Positions 56,682 through 64,000 of a DNA stretch of 64,000 nucleotides are shown here, in pieces. A program made the translations under genes and the position numbers. The notes beneath the pieces are model-generated. The model saw only the letters and a program-made list of their open reading frames with translations, had not been told where the DNA came from and searched no databases. How positions within the stretch are numbered: position 1 is the first letter of the stretch; every line of letters starts with the position of its first letter. This stretch comes from an uncultured Saprospiraceae bacterium. GTDB taxonomy: Bacteria > Bacteroidota > Bacteroidia > Chitinophagales > Saprospiraceae. The stretch is from assembly GCA_938041445.1 (NCBI GenBank), contig CALISO010000060.1:1-64000 (forward strand), in the 5' to 3' direction.

Positions 56682-56871
56682 AACCGTAGATTTTTGATTC
56701 TACTATATAGATGTTTTGAAGTTTACACTTTGGCGTATCATTTGTATGATTAACTTGCATAGGAAGGACAAAATCTGTCGTTACGCAGCGTTAAAAACAA
56801 ATTTTTTGTATTAAAGACAATAACCCTACTATCCCATATACGTTAGTATAGAGCAACACCCAAATAATCCC

Positions 56872-57534
56872 ATGATCGCAAGAGAACTTATATCAGACAG
56901 CATATTTCCTTTAAAGGTGACGGACACCGTAGGCCAAGTGATGGAGCAATTAGATATCTATAGGCTCAACGAACTGCCAGTCGAAGACGAAGAAGGAGAT
57001 ATCATTGGTATCGTCAATATGACTGAACTCGGGGGCTATGATGAGAACACACTACTAGGTGAGCACATTCATAAAGGATTGATAGAGCACGTGTCTCCGA
57101 TTACACACATATTTGATATTATCAAATTGCTAGGAGAGAGAGGCTGGAGTATGATGCCTGTGCTAAACAAAGAAGGAAAGTATCGTGGCATCATCAGCCA
57201 AGAAGATATCTTCAAAGTGTTTGCAACGAGTTTTTCAGTAAGAGAAAATGGTGCAATTTTAGTCTTAGAGACACGACGAACGGCTTACACGATGTCAGAG
57301 ATTGCGCAGTTAGTTGAATCAGAAAATGCTTCAATGATTTTTTGCTTCTTATCTGACGGGAAGGATGCAGAGCATTTGCGGATTACGATCAAGGTAAATA
57401 AGATGGATGTCCACCACCTACTTGCGACCTTTGAAAGGTATGCTTACGATATAGTGGCGAGCTTTACACCTTCAGATCACATTGACACGTTGAAAGATCG
57501 ATACGACCATCTGATGACATATCTCAATGTCTAG
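56872..57534 (+). CDS. CBS-domain protein
   Basis: 220 residues with two CBS units (IARELISDSIFPLKVTDTVGQVMEQLD ... and LIEHVSPITHIFDIIKLLGERGWSMMPVLNKEGKYRGIISQEDI), and a C-terminal ACT-like part. Such proteins sense adenine nucleotides. It ends inside the next gene (8-bp overlap), so the outer-membrane protein is translated with it. I recall NAD kinase and Bam genes following such a CBS gene in other Bacteroidota; here it is fused in layout directly to an Omp85-like gene. Confidence 0.87.
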   Translation: MIARELISDSIFPLKVTDTVGQVMEQLDIYRLNELPVEDEEGDIIGIVNMTELGGYDENTLLGEHIHKGLIEHVSPITHIFDIIKLLGERGWSMMPVLNKEGKYRGIISQEDIFKVFATSFSVRENGAILVLETRRTAYTMSEIAQLVESENASMIFCFLSDGKDAEHLRITIKVNKMDVHHLLATFERYAYDIVASFTPSDHIDTLKDRYDHLMTYLNV

Positions 57535-58927
57535 GATTCCACGATATGGAATAGGATGGCTACTAATGATAGTCGCTATCACCCAAGTACTCGAGGCCCA
57601 GACAGTATTAGTCGACACCATTATTCTCAATGGAAACAGGAAGACGTTGTCCAAGACCATCAATTTTGAAAATCCCATAAAGCAAGGGGATCAGATTGTA
57701 TTGGCAGATGTGTCGGAAACAGTGACGATGAGTAGACTTCAATTGCTAAGTTCTGGATTATTCAATGACATAGCAGTAGAGTCAAGTTATAATACCGACT
57801 CTACTTCGATTATCCTTACTTATGATATCATAGAGAACTGGTACTTATTCCCAGCACCAATATTCGAATTGGCGGATCGAAACTTCAATGTTTGGTGGCA
57901 AGATTTTGATAGAGACTTAAGCAGGACACTCTATGGTGCTAGACTTGCTCACTACAATCTCACTGGACGCCGAGACAAACTCAAATTTCTAGCACATACC
58001 GGATACCAGCGAAAGCTTGAGTTAACATATGACTTACCCAACATTGTTGGAGAGAACTGGGGCCTAGGTTTTAATGTATTTTATTCTGACCAAAGAGAAG
58101 TTAGTTACAAGACGGAATTCAATAAACCGTTGTTTTTTGAAGCAAATGATGAACGTGTATTGATAAAGAATTTCAGAGCAGGATTAACATTTATTAATCG
58201 TCCCAATACTTATGTAGACCATACGTTTCGTCTAGAGTACAATACAGCCACAGTAGATGAAGCAGTGGTAAGCCTCAATCCAGATTACTTCTTTGAAGGT
58301 TCGACTAGTCTGAGTTTCTTTTTGCTAGAGTATGAGTTCTTACTTGATAAGACAGACTACAACCTCTATCCGTCGAGAGGCTTTAAGATTATGATCAATG
58401 CCTCCAAGGAGGGTACGTTTATTCTTAATGAAGTTGATAATACATTTATTACTGCTTCAGCTAAGTATTATCAGCCATTTGGCGATAGACTCACTGCGAC
58501 TACACAGCTGGAGGCTAGGACCAATCTTTCTAGAAGTCGCCAAGCCTATAGTCGCAATAGAGGATTGGGATGGAAAGACTTCGTGATCACTGGATACGAT
58601 CTGTTTGTGTTAGATGGTCCGGATTATGTAGGGGTGAAAAACTATGTAACGTTCAAGTTTTTTGATCGAACGTTTAATACCTTTCAAATCATGCCGCGTC
58701 AATTTAGGACAATACCTGTCCTTGCCTACCTAAGATTAAACCTTGACATAGCCTATGTCAATGAGCCAACCTATCTTGCCACTAATGACCTGAACAATAC
58801 TATCATTTATGGATTTGGTCCAGCACTTGATATCATTGCCTACAACAACTATCTCTTTGCTATCGAGTATGGAATCACACAAGATCTAGATACAGGCATT
58901 TACCTTAAAACAAGTATATCATTTTAG
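57527..58927 (+). CDS. Omp85/BamA-superfamily outer-membrane protein
   Basis: 466 residues with a signal-like N-terminus (LLMIVAITQVLEAQT). One POTRA-like domain (about 27-105, DTIILNGNRKTLSKTI ... LLSSGLFNDIAVES) is followed by a barrel region of ~350 residues (YLFPAPIFELADRNFNVWW ... end ISF). It is much smaller than BamA (usually 5 POTRA), so it belongs to the short TamA/surface-antigen type. The partner or cargo is unknown. A transport or lipid role is an inference from the superfamily. Start overlaps the CBS gene. Confidence 0.85.
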   Translation: MSRIPRYGIGWLLMIVAITQVLEAQTVLVDTIILNGNRKTLSKTINFENPIKQGDQIVLADVSETVTMSRLQLLSSGLFNDIAVESSYNTDSTSIILTYDIIENWYLFPAPIFELADRNFNVWWQDFDRDLSRTLYGARLAHYNLTGRRDKLKFLAHTGYQRKLELTYDLPNIVGENWGLGFNVFYSDQREVSYKTEFNKPLFFEANDERVLIKNFRAGLTFINRPNTYVDHTFRLEYNTATVDEAVVSLNPDYFFEGSTSLSFFLLEYEFLLDKTDYNLYPSRGFKIMINASKEGTFILNEVDNTFITASAKYYQPFGDRLTATTQLEARTNLSRSRQAYSRNRGLGWKDFVITGYDLFVLDGPDYVGVKNYVTFKFFDRTFNTFQIMPRQFRTIPVLAYLRLNLDIAYVNEPTYLATNDLNNTIIYGFGPALDIIAYNNYLFAIEYGITQDLDTGIYLKTSISF

Positions 58928-59291
58928 GTTAGTCTGTATATCAGAGACACTTATGATATGTCCAATACCAAAAAATCACATTAGATTTCTAGGGTAGATT
59001 TCTATCTAAATGGATTAGGTAATTTTAAGAAAAGGATTTTCTATACATAGATGGAATCAAGATTTGAAGCATTCATAAAGCGCTTGAAATTAGGCATTTA
59101 TAAAAGCAACCAGAATCATATGCAATTTTCTACCCCATTTATAACATATGATTTGGTATAGAAATCATATGTGGGATAATTCTTATGGTATCGTTATTGG
59201 CATAGTATGGATGATTGAACGTCTCACTGCTAATGTTTCAGAATGCTAGATTCATGGTGTGGGCTTTAATAACCAAAACCATATTCATATT
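58928..59291. other. Intergenic stretch with an 11-bp inverted repeat
   Basis: 364 bp with no convincing gene (a 36-residue reading frame at 59051-59161 has no support). ACATATGATTT (59144-59154) and AAATCATATGT (59162-59172) form an 11-bp inverted repeat with a 7-nt spacer; CATATG also occurs at 59117. This may be an operator for the small membrane protein. Confidence 0.5.
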
Positions 59292-59399
59292 ATGCTTCAA
59301 AAGAATGAAGAATCCATTCTCTCGGATGCTCGTTTTTGGTTTGTTCTCGTTACCAGTATTGCTTTAATCAGCTTTTTAATTTCGAGTTATCCGGGATAA
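59292..59399 (+). CDS. Small single-span membrane protein (35 aa)
   Basis: ATG 59292 to TAA 59399. The sequence starts with a polar head (MLQKNEESILSDARF), then one hydrophobic helix (WFVLVTSIALISFLI) and a SSYPG end. A terminator follows directly, so it seems to be transcribed as a unit. I do not recognise a named family, though the pattern (SDARFWFVLVTSIALISFL) looks natural. Role unknown; it could be a regulator subunit of a membrane complex. Confidence 0.55.
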   Translation: MLQKNEESILSDARFWFVLVTSIALISFLISSYPG

Positions 59400-59410
59400 C
59401 CAATTTGAAC

Positions 59411-59447
59411 AAAAAGGATTGCCTTACTCAAGGTGATCCTTTTTTTA
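59411..59447 (+). terminator. Terminator after the 35-residue gene
   Basis: AAAAAGGAT (59411-59419) pairs with ATCCTTTTT (59436-59444), with an inner CCTT/AAGG stem, followed by T's. It is 11 bp after the small gene stop. Confidence 0.8.
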
Positions 59448-59516
59448 ATTTGCTCAAAACCAGAACCTTCTGATTATCAACGCGTTTAACTTTTAAAGAA
59501 GAAAACTAAACAGCGT

Positions 59517-60038
59517 ATGAATAATTTACTTTTTCACACAATGGTATCGGCTTCAGTTGTGATTTTTCAGTTTGACTCATCATCTACAACTGAAGGGTGG
59601 CGAATTATCAATGATGGTGTAATGGGTGGCAAGTCAACTAGTATGATTACTGTTAACAGCCAAGGTAATGGAGTGTTTCAAGGTAAAGTCGTTACTGATG
59701 GTGGCGGATTCTGTTCATTGAGGTACAATTGCAACCTTGAGGATGTTCGCAAGTATCGATCCTTGAGAATCCGAGTGAAAGGAGACGGTAAGACATATCA
59801 GTGTCGAATCGTAGGAAAGAGAGGAGATTACCATCAGTATACATTTAGTATTGATACCACAGGAGAGTGGGAAGTTCTAGACATTCCTCTTAATAAGTTT
59901 ACCCCAATATTCAGAGGTCAGCATCTCGAGATTCCAAAGTATGATGGAAGGTCTATCCAAGAAGTTGGCTTCTTAATTGCAGATGGGCAAGCGGGCAATT
60001 TTAAGTTGGTGATTGATCGCATCGGTCTTCTTGAGTAA
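59517..60038 (+). CDS. CIA30-domain protein
   Basis: 173 residues. The whole length is a CIA30 (complex I intermediate-associated protein 30) jelly-roll: FDSSSTTEGWRIINDGVMGGKSTS, FQGKVVTDGGGFCSLR, LRIRVKGDGKTYQCRI, WEVLDIPLNKFTPIFRG and EVGFLIADGQAGNFKLVIDRIGLL. In bacteria it is often found alone, with a role in complex I assembly not proven. The start gives a weak N-terminal hydrophobic segment only. Possibly in one unit with the receptor gene that follows at 75 bp. Confidence 0.9.
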   Translation: MNNLLFHTMVSASVVIFQFDSSSTTEGWRIINDGVMGGKSTSMITVNSQGNGVFQGKVVTDGGGFCSLRYNCNLEDVRKYRSLRIRVKGDGKTYQCRIVGKRGDYHQYTFSIDTTGEWEVLDIPLNKFTPIFRGQHLEIPKYDGRSIQEVGFLIADGQAGNFKLVIDRIGLLE

Positions 60039-60113
60039 AACACTCCAAATTCCAAATTCAAGGCTGTCATCACTTAGACATCTTATCAAACCAATCTTTA
60101 TTACCTTTATTTA

Positions 60114-61985
60114 ATGAAGATGTGGTCTTGGATCGTTCCTATTCTATTTGTATTATCTACAGTTATTCTGAGTGGTCAGGATCTAGATTCTGTATTAATA
60201 CAGAATATTGAAATTGTCTCAACGCCTATCACATCTTCCAGTAATGACACTTATCTAGAGGGATCTCCAGATGAAACCATTGATGAGGTACTCTTCTTAT
60301 CATCTGACCTTTTTCTTAAATCCAACGGACCAGGATCATCTGTGACGACAAGCTTGCTTGGCGGTACAGCGAGCCACACGACATTGACAATACATGGAGT
60401 ACCTGTGACTAATCCGTTGATAGGACAAGCAGATTTTTCATTGATCCCAATCTTTTTTAATCAATCCCTGTCTCTACAGACAGGAGCAAGTGAAGCAATT
60501 ACGACAACAGGAAGCATCGCAGGTAATATAGATATCTCCGATAGCGGAAGATCAAAACCGATGATAAAGGTCGGCTCAGTGTACAGATCGTTTCGCAATC
60601 TAGAGTCTTATGTGAGTTACAACCTACTTAAAAGTCGACTGGACTTGTCAATAAATGTCTCACGGCTAGATGCTAAGAACAATTATAGTTATCAAATAGA
60701 CGGAATAGATAATACTAGGTTTACACAGGAGAATGCTGAGAATACTGCAACAAATATTTATCTCAATGGCACATATCATCTATCGGATAGTCAGTCAATA
60801 GAGGGATGGTACTGGTGGCAAGATCAGTGGCGAAATATCCCACCGACGACGGTACAGACTACAAGCCAACAAAGCCAGACGGATCAATTTCACAAAGGAG
60901 GACTGATCCATCGCTATCAGACTGATCGACTATCAATAGTATCTAAAATTGGTTATACTGATCAAGATATTGGATTTGTGGACGATGCAATATTGTTTGA
61001 GAATGCTGGTGCCTTTACTAGTCAATATTATGAGTCAATCTTGAGACTCAGACAAGACAAGGACTTACAACTATCAATAGGTTATCAAGGAGATATTAAT
61101 CAAGCGTCAAATGGTGGATTCGCAGAGGATAATAACTTGACAACACAGCGACTACTACTAGGAGTAAATCGACAAAAGTTTCTAAATAACACCACGTTTT
61201 TATTAAGAGTTATCAGTAGCAACTTAGATGATGTACCAATCTCAACCAGTGGCTTTCTTAGCCAATCATTTACTAATGCAAGCGATGGAGTACTAACTGG
61301 CAATGTCAGAAAACTCTGGCGAGCACCATCTATGAATGATCTTTATTGGGCAATGGGAGGCAATCCAGAACTTGGGCCAGAAAAAGGGTGGGAGATAAAT
61401 ATAGAGTACGAGTCAACACCTTCCACAAGATTGCGATTGCAGACAAATGTCTTCTCTAGGTGGGTCAATGACTTCATTTTATGGTCTCCTTCAGAGGAAC
61501 TAGGGGGACTATTTAGAGCTAGTAACGTGTCTTTAGTCTGGAGCAGAGGAATTCTCTTTGACTTGGCTTGGACTCAGAGATATGATGCATTTGACCTGAT
61601 TATCAAGAACAATCATAGCCTTATTTACAGCAGTCCTGACGAAACAATAGAAAGTACATTCTTAACTAAAAATGCACAGCTGATCTATACACCTATTTAC
61701 TCAAGTAGGCTGATGGCGCAAGCCCAACGGAATAATACGATCTTAAGAATGCAATCAAGTGTGACCACACAGTATACAGGCATCAATGATGATGTAGATG
61801 GGTATGCATTGTTTGATGTATATCTAGGGCATACCTTTGGATTAGGTCGTGGAGGAGAGCTGCTAATCGGAATAGAAGCGATCAATATTCTAAATGAGAC
61901 TTATGTCGTGATTGAGAGAAGACCGATGCCAGGACGATACTTTAAAGTAAGTTTTAACTATCTTTATTCTAGGTTGAATAAATAA
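60114..61985 (+). CDS. TonB-dependent outer-membrane receptor (BtuB-like)
   Basis: 623 residues with a signal peptide to about LSGQD. Plug domain (VLFLSSDLFLKSNGPGSSVTTSLLGGTASHTTLTIHGVPVTNPLIGQADFSLIP), then a ~450-residue barrel with WRAPSMNDLYWAMGGNPELGPEKGWEINIEY, the loop motif common in BtuB-like receptors, and a final aromatic strand YLYSRLNK. Without a riboswitch or other cobalamin genes the substrate is an inference only. The DUF4465 gene follows at 19 bp. Confidence 0.85.
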   Translation: MKMWSWIVPILFVLSTVILSGQDLDSVLIQNIEIVSTPITSSSNDTYLEGSPDETIDEVLFLSSDLFLKSNGPGSSVTTSLLGGTASHTTLTIHGVPVTNPLIGQADFSLIPIFFNQSLSLQTGASEAITTTGSIAGNIDISDSGRSKPMIKVGSVYRSFRNLESYVSYNLLKSRLDLSINVSRLDAKNNYSYQIDGIDNTRFTQENAENTATNIYLNGTYHLSDSQSIEGWYWWQDQWRNIPPTTVQTTSQQSQTDQFHKGGLIHRYQTDRLSIVSKIGYTDQDIGFVDDAILFENAGAFTSQYYESILRLRQDKDLQLSIGYQGDINQASNGGFAEDNNLTTQRLLLGVNRQKFLNNTTFLLRVISSNLDDVPISTSGFLSQSFTNASDGVLTGNVRKLWRAPSMNDLYWAMGGNPELGPEKGWEINIEYESTPSTRLRLQTNVFSRWVNDFILWSPSEELGGLFRASNVSLVWSRGILFDLAWTQRYDAFDLIIKNNHSLIYSSPDETIESTFLTKNAQLIYTPIYSSRLMAQAQRNNTILRMQSSVTTQYTGINDDVDGYALFDVYLGHTFGLGRGGELLIGIEAINILNETYVVIERRPMPGRYFKVSFNYLYSRLNK

Positions 61986-62004
61986 CCGATAGAATATACC
62001 ACAA

Positions 62005-62979
62005 ATGAAGTACTTTTTATTTTCAATATTATTAGGAGTCAGTGTTGTAGCTAATTGCCAAATAACAACCAATTTTGAGTCTTTTGGTGTGGAGGATATG
62101 AGTCCTCTAGAACAAGCTGCTAATGGGTTTGCATTTATTTCTCCAGAAGGATTAGCGCTTTACAATAATTATGATGCAGGATATATGTTCTGGACAGGCT
62201 GGTCTATATCAGCTGATAAGGATACGACTACACCAGGCTTCACAAATGAAAACAGTAGTATCGTGGGTTCAGGTAATGAGGGAAGCCAAAGTTACGCAAC
62301 TTGTTATGCATTTACCCCGTCTTCAATAGCAGTAAGAGAGACATCTACACAACCGATCTTCTTTAAAGGTCTTTATATTTCTAATTCAACATATGCAGCC
62401 CTAAGTATGAGGGACGGAGATGGTTTTGCTAAGAAGTTTGGTGGAGAAGATGGTACAGACCCAGACTTCTTTTCTGTGACAATCGATGGATATGTACAAG
62501 GAAATGTAGTTGCTACAACAGAGCATTTTCTAGCAGACTATAGATCAGATGATAGTAGTCAAGATTACATTCAAAATGATTGGGAATTTGTGGACCTTAG
62601 TGTTTTTTCACAAAACTTTGTAGATAGCTTGACTTTTACCCTTAATAGTAGCGATGTTGGAATGTTTGGAATGAATACACCAGCATACTTCTGCATTGAC
62701 GATGTGTCATTTGACATATTAGGTGGTTTTGCGGAGTCGGCAACTAAGGAGAATCAGATAGAAATCGGACCAAATCCGGTCCAAGATGAGATGCGAATTG
62801 TAAGTCAACAATCTATGAAAGCGATTACCCTCATTGATACGAAGGGAAATGTTGTGACTAATGTTCGACCTGACAATACTCGGTATACACTCCCGTTATC
62901 TCAGTTTCCTTCTGGGATATATACTATATTGGTAACCTATGAAGGACATCAACACCACGAACGTATCGTTAAGTTATAG
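62005..62979 (+). CDS. DUF4465 secreted protein with T9SS type A sorting domain
   Basis: 324 residues. Signal peptide (MKYFLFSILLGVSVVANCQ). DUF4465 domain (TNFESFGVEDMSPLEQAANGFAFISPEGLALYNNYDAGYMFWTGWSISADKDTTTPGF ... YFCIDDVSFDILGGF), a beta-sandwich that in Bacteroidota often goes with TonB-dependent receptors, followed by a type A T9SS signal (IGPNPVQDEMRIVS ... SGIYTILV). It is therefore exported by the SprA machinery. Probably a binding partner of the receptor gene. Confidence 0.87.
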   Translation: MKYFLFSILLGVSVVANCQITTNFESFGVEDMSPLEQAANGFAFISPEGLALYNNYDAGYMFWTGWSISADKDTTTPGFTNENSSIVGSGNEGSQSYATCYAFTPSSIAVRETSTQPIFFKGLYISNSTYAALSMRDGDGFAKKFGGEDGTDPDFFSVTIDGYVQGNVVATTEHFLADYRSDDSSQDYIQNDWEFVDLSVFSQNFVDSLTFTLNSSDVGMFGMNTPAYFCIDDVSFDILGGFAESATKENQIEIGPNPVQDEMRIVSQQSMKAITLIDTKGNVVTNVRPDNTRYTLPLSQFPSGIYTILVTYEGHQHHERIVKL

Positions 62980-63628
62980 TCGATACTTATATACACTTAT
63001 TGTTCTCTTTGTGAGTAGTAGCTCTGTCCTGATTGGTCAGAATGCAAGAACGATTGCTTATGAAGGAATGAAGGCTGCCAAGGAAGGCACATTCCTAGTC
63101 GTCATTGAATCTCAAGAAAAGAACCTTGTGGCACTTGACAAGGTCATTGCTAACACCGAGAACAAAGAGCGGAAGGCTGCCCTTATGGAAGAGAGAGAAA
63201 ATAAGATTGAATTTCGCGAAATCTATGAAGCTAGTGCTAAAGCTGCATTTGATGAAGACTATACTTTTGGTAAATATCAGTTAGTGATGGATAATCGACT
63301 CAAAGAAGTCAGAGACTCATTAGAGTTGCTTGATGAACCATACATTATGCTAATCAGAAGGCAGGATGTCAGAGAACTAGGAGTTCTCAATAGTGACAAC
63401 ATAAGAGTGCCGTCACCATTTCCACAGTACTTTGACGGATTCGCAGCCAACCTAGGAAATATGTATAGAAAGGGTGAAACAAATCTGACGGCATACAAGG
63501 AATTTTTCAAGGCGAGTATTAACAAACTAGATGGCAGAATGAACCTGGTATACTACAAGCTAGAAAACAAGCTTAAAATGAAAGCATTGAAAAAAGCAAA
63601 GAGATTGGGCACAGCTATTGAGCGGTAG
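62939..63628 (+). CDS. Secreted helical protein, unknown function
   Basis: 229 residues; overlaps the DUF4465 gene end by 41 bp. The N-terminus (YLYTLIVLFVSSSSVLIGQN) is a signal peptide with a hydrophobic core from residue ~17; a later start (for example after the overlap) is possible but would lose it. The remainder is helical and charged (MKAAKEGTFLVVIESQEKN ... LENKLKMKALKKAKRLG). No family recognised; no catalytic motifs. Co-transcribed with the receptor and DUF4465 gene. Confidence 0.65.
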   Translation: MKDINTTNVSLSYSRYLYTLIVLFVSSSSVLIGQNARTIAYEGMKAAKEGTFLVVIESQEKNLVALDKVIANTENKERKAALMEERENKIEFREIYEASAKAAFDEDYTFGKYQLVMDNRLKEVRDSLELLDEPYIMLIRRQDVRELGVLNSDNIRVPSPFPQYFDGFAANLGNMYRKGETNLTAYKEFFKASINKLDGRMNLVYYKLENKLKMKALKKAKRLGTAIER

Positions 63629-63710
63629 GTATATGGTTTTCGAGAAGTAAGAAAATTATAGATTAATAGTTATAGAACTCCAGAGATAACAAACACATCG
63701 GAGTGAAAAA

Positions 63711-63750
63711 AGAGAGGCGTTACAACACAATGTAACGCCTCTCTTTTTAT
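63711..63750. terminator. Bidirectional terminator between the receptor operon and rny
   Basis: AGAGAGGCGTTAC (63711-63723) pairs with GTAACGCCTCTCT (63732-63744); 13-bp stem, 8-nt loop, T-run right and A-run left. It serves both convergent units. Confidence 0.9.
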
Positions 63751-63784
63751 AGCAATATATCGTTGATTTAAACAGACCTTCTGT

Positions 63785-64000
63785 TTACTTAGCAATAGCG
63801 GTTGCTCTTTTCTCTCTAATTACTGTAACTTTTACTTGTCCTGGATACTGCATTTCGTCTTGAATTTTTTGCGAAATCATAAATGCTAGATCGTCTGCAT
63901 ATCCGTCGGTAACCTTGTCACTTTCTACGATAACTCTAAGTTCTCTACCTGCTTGAATTGCATAGGCCTTTGAGACACCATCATGAGACATTGCTAGATC
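63785..64000 (-). CDS. rny: Ribonuclease Y, C-terminal end (partial)
   Basis: Only about the last 71 residues are in the window; the reading frame is open to the right edge. [44 protein letters not shown] and the end match the C-terminal part of RNase Y (after the HD domain). The enzyme begins mRNA decay at the membrane. The rest of the gene is beyond the window. Confidence 0.92.
   Translation of the reverse strand, partial: DLAMSHDGVSKAYAIQAGRELRVIVESDKVTDGYADDLAFMISQKIQDEMQYPGQVKVTVIREKRATAIAK

Noticed and set aside
59051-59161. 36-residue plus-strand frame before the small membrane gene
   Set aside because: No transmembrane helix, terminator or start signal supports it, unlike the frame at 59292.
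58928-60113. Cobalamin riboswitch upstream of the BtuB-like receptor
   Set aside because: I looked for the conserved B12-box type elements before 59517 and before 60114 and did not see them.
1-64000. CRISPR array, prophage, transposon or defence system
   Set aside because: No regularly spaced repeats, integrase or transposase genes, terminal repeats or defence-type domains were seen; nearly all genes are core types.

Overview
The window is a piece of chromosome from a member of the phylum Bacteroidota, most likely the Saprospiria/Chitinophagia side. Markers are a full-length SprA (type IX secretion/gliding translocon), proteins with type IX (T9SS) sorting domains of both type A and type B, a MurF-alanine racemase fusion, tandem rhomboid proteases, DUF4837 and DUF4175 proteins, RNase Y, and promoter-like TAnnTTTG elements. 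The DNA is AT-rich and gene-dense. Almost everything is core housekeeping. I see no prophage, insertion sequence, CRISPR array or defence island.

Layout. 1-7.4 kb: the end of a T9SS type B cargo protein, an RluA-type pseudouridine synthase, a pair of bacterial PH-domain membrane proteins, an EEP-family phosphodiesterase and two rhomboid proteases. 7.4-15.8 kb: sprA behind ruvA. 15.9-19.6 kb: purD and murF-alr. 19.7-23.9 kb: a three-gene operon of periplasmic SurA/parvulin-type folding factors. 24-28.2 kb: an Omp28-like lipoprotein and an outer-membrane barrel protein, divergent from a TlpA-like thioredoxin and a small secreted protein. 28.4-31.2 kb: MoxR ATPase, DUF4837 lipoprotein and trmB. 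31.2-35.5 kb: a Kelch T9SS cargo, htpG, tRNA-Val(TAC) and a small TfoX-like protein.

35.54-35.98 kb: a gene-free AT-rich stretch with five exact TTATNCACA DnaA boxes plus near matches, a candidate chromosomal oriC. About 7.5 kb further on, three parS-like ParB sites (TGTTCCACGTGRAAC core) lie within 450 bp. Together they suggest that the window spans the replication origin and the centromere-like region.

36-49.4 kb: heme A synthase, an alpha/beta hydrolase, an M1 peptidase, a gmd-fcl-glycosyltransferase block for GDP-fucose and surface glycan, then ybeY, an anti-sigma-type ATPase and a very large coiled-coil DUF4175 protein, then aspS. 49.5-58.9 kb: a sugar porter, an O-antigen ligase-like protein, an MBL hydrolase, an hscB-ogt overlap, rseP, a TonB-family protein, and a CBS protein overlapping an Omp85-like outer-membrane protein. 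58.9-64 kb: a 35-residue single-span membrane protein with its own terminator, a CIA30-domain protein, a TonB-dependent receptor followed by a DUF4465 T9SS protein and a small secreted protein, and the C-terminus of RNase Y cut by the window end.

Taken together, the envelope genes (SprA, SurA-like chaperones, Omp85-like protein, RseP, TonB, T9SS cargo) describe a diderm that secretes and anchors many surface proteins. The unnamed signals most worth checking are the origin/parS region, the small membrane protein and the crossing inverted repeats near 24.2 kb.
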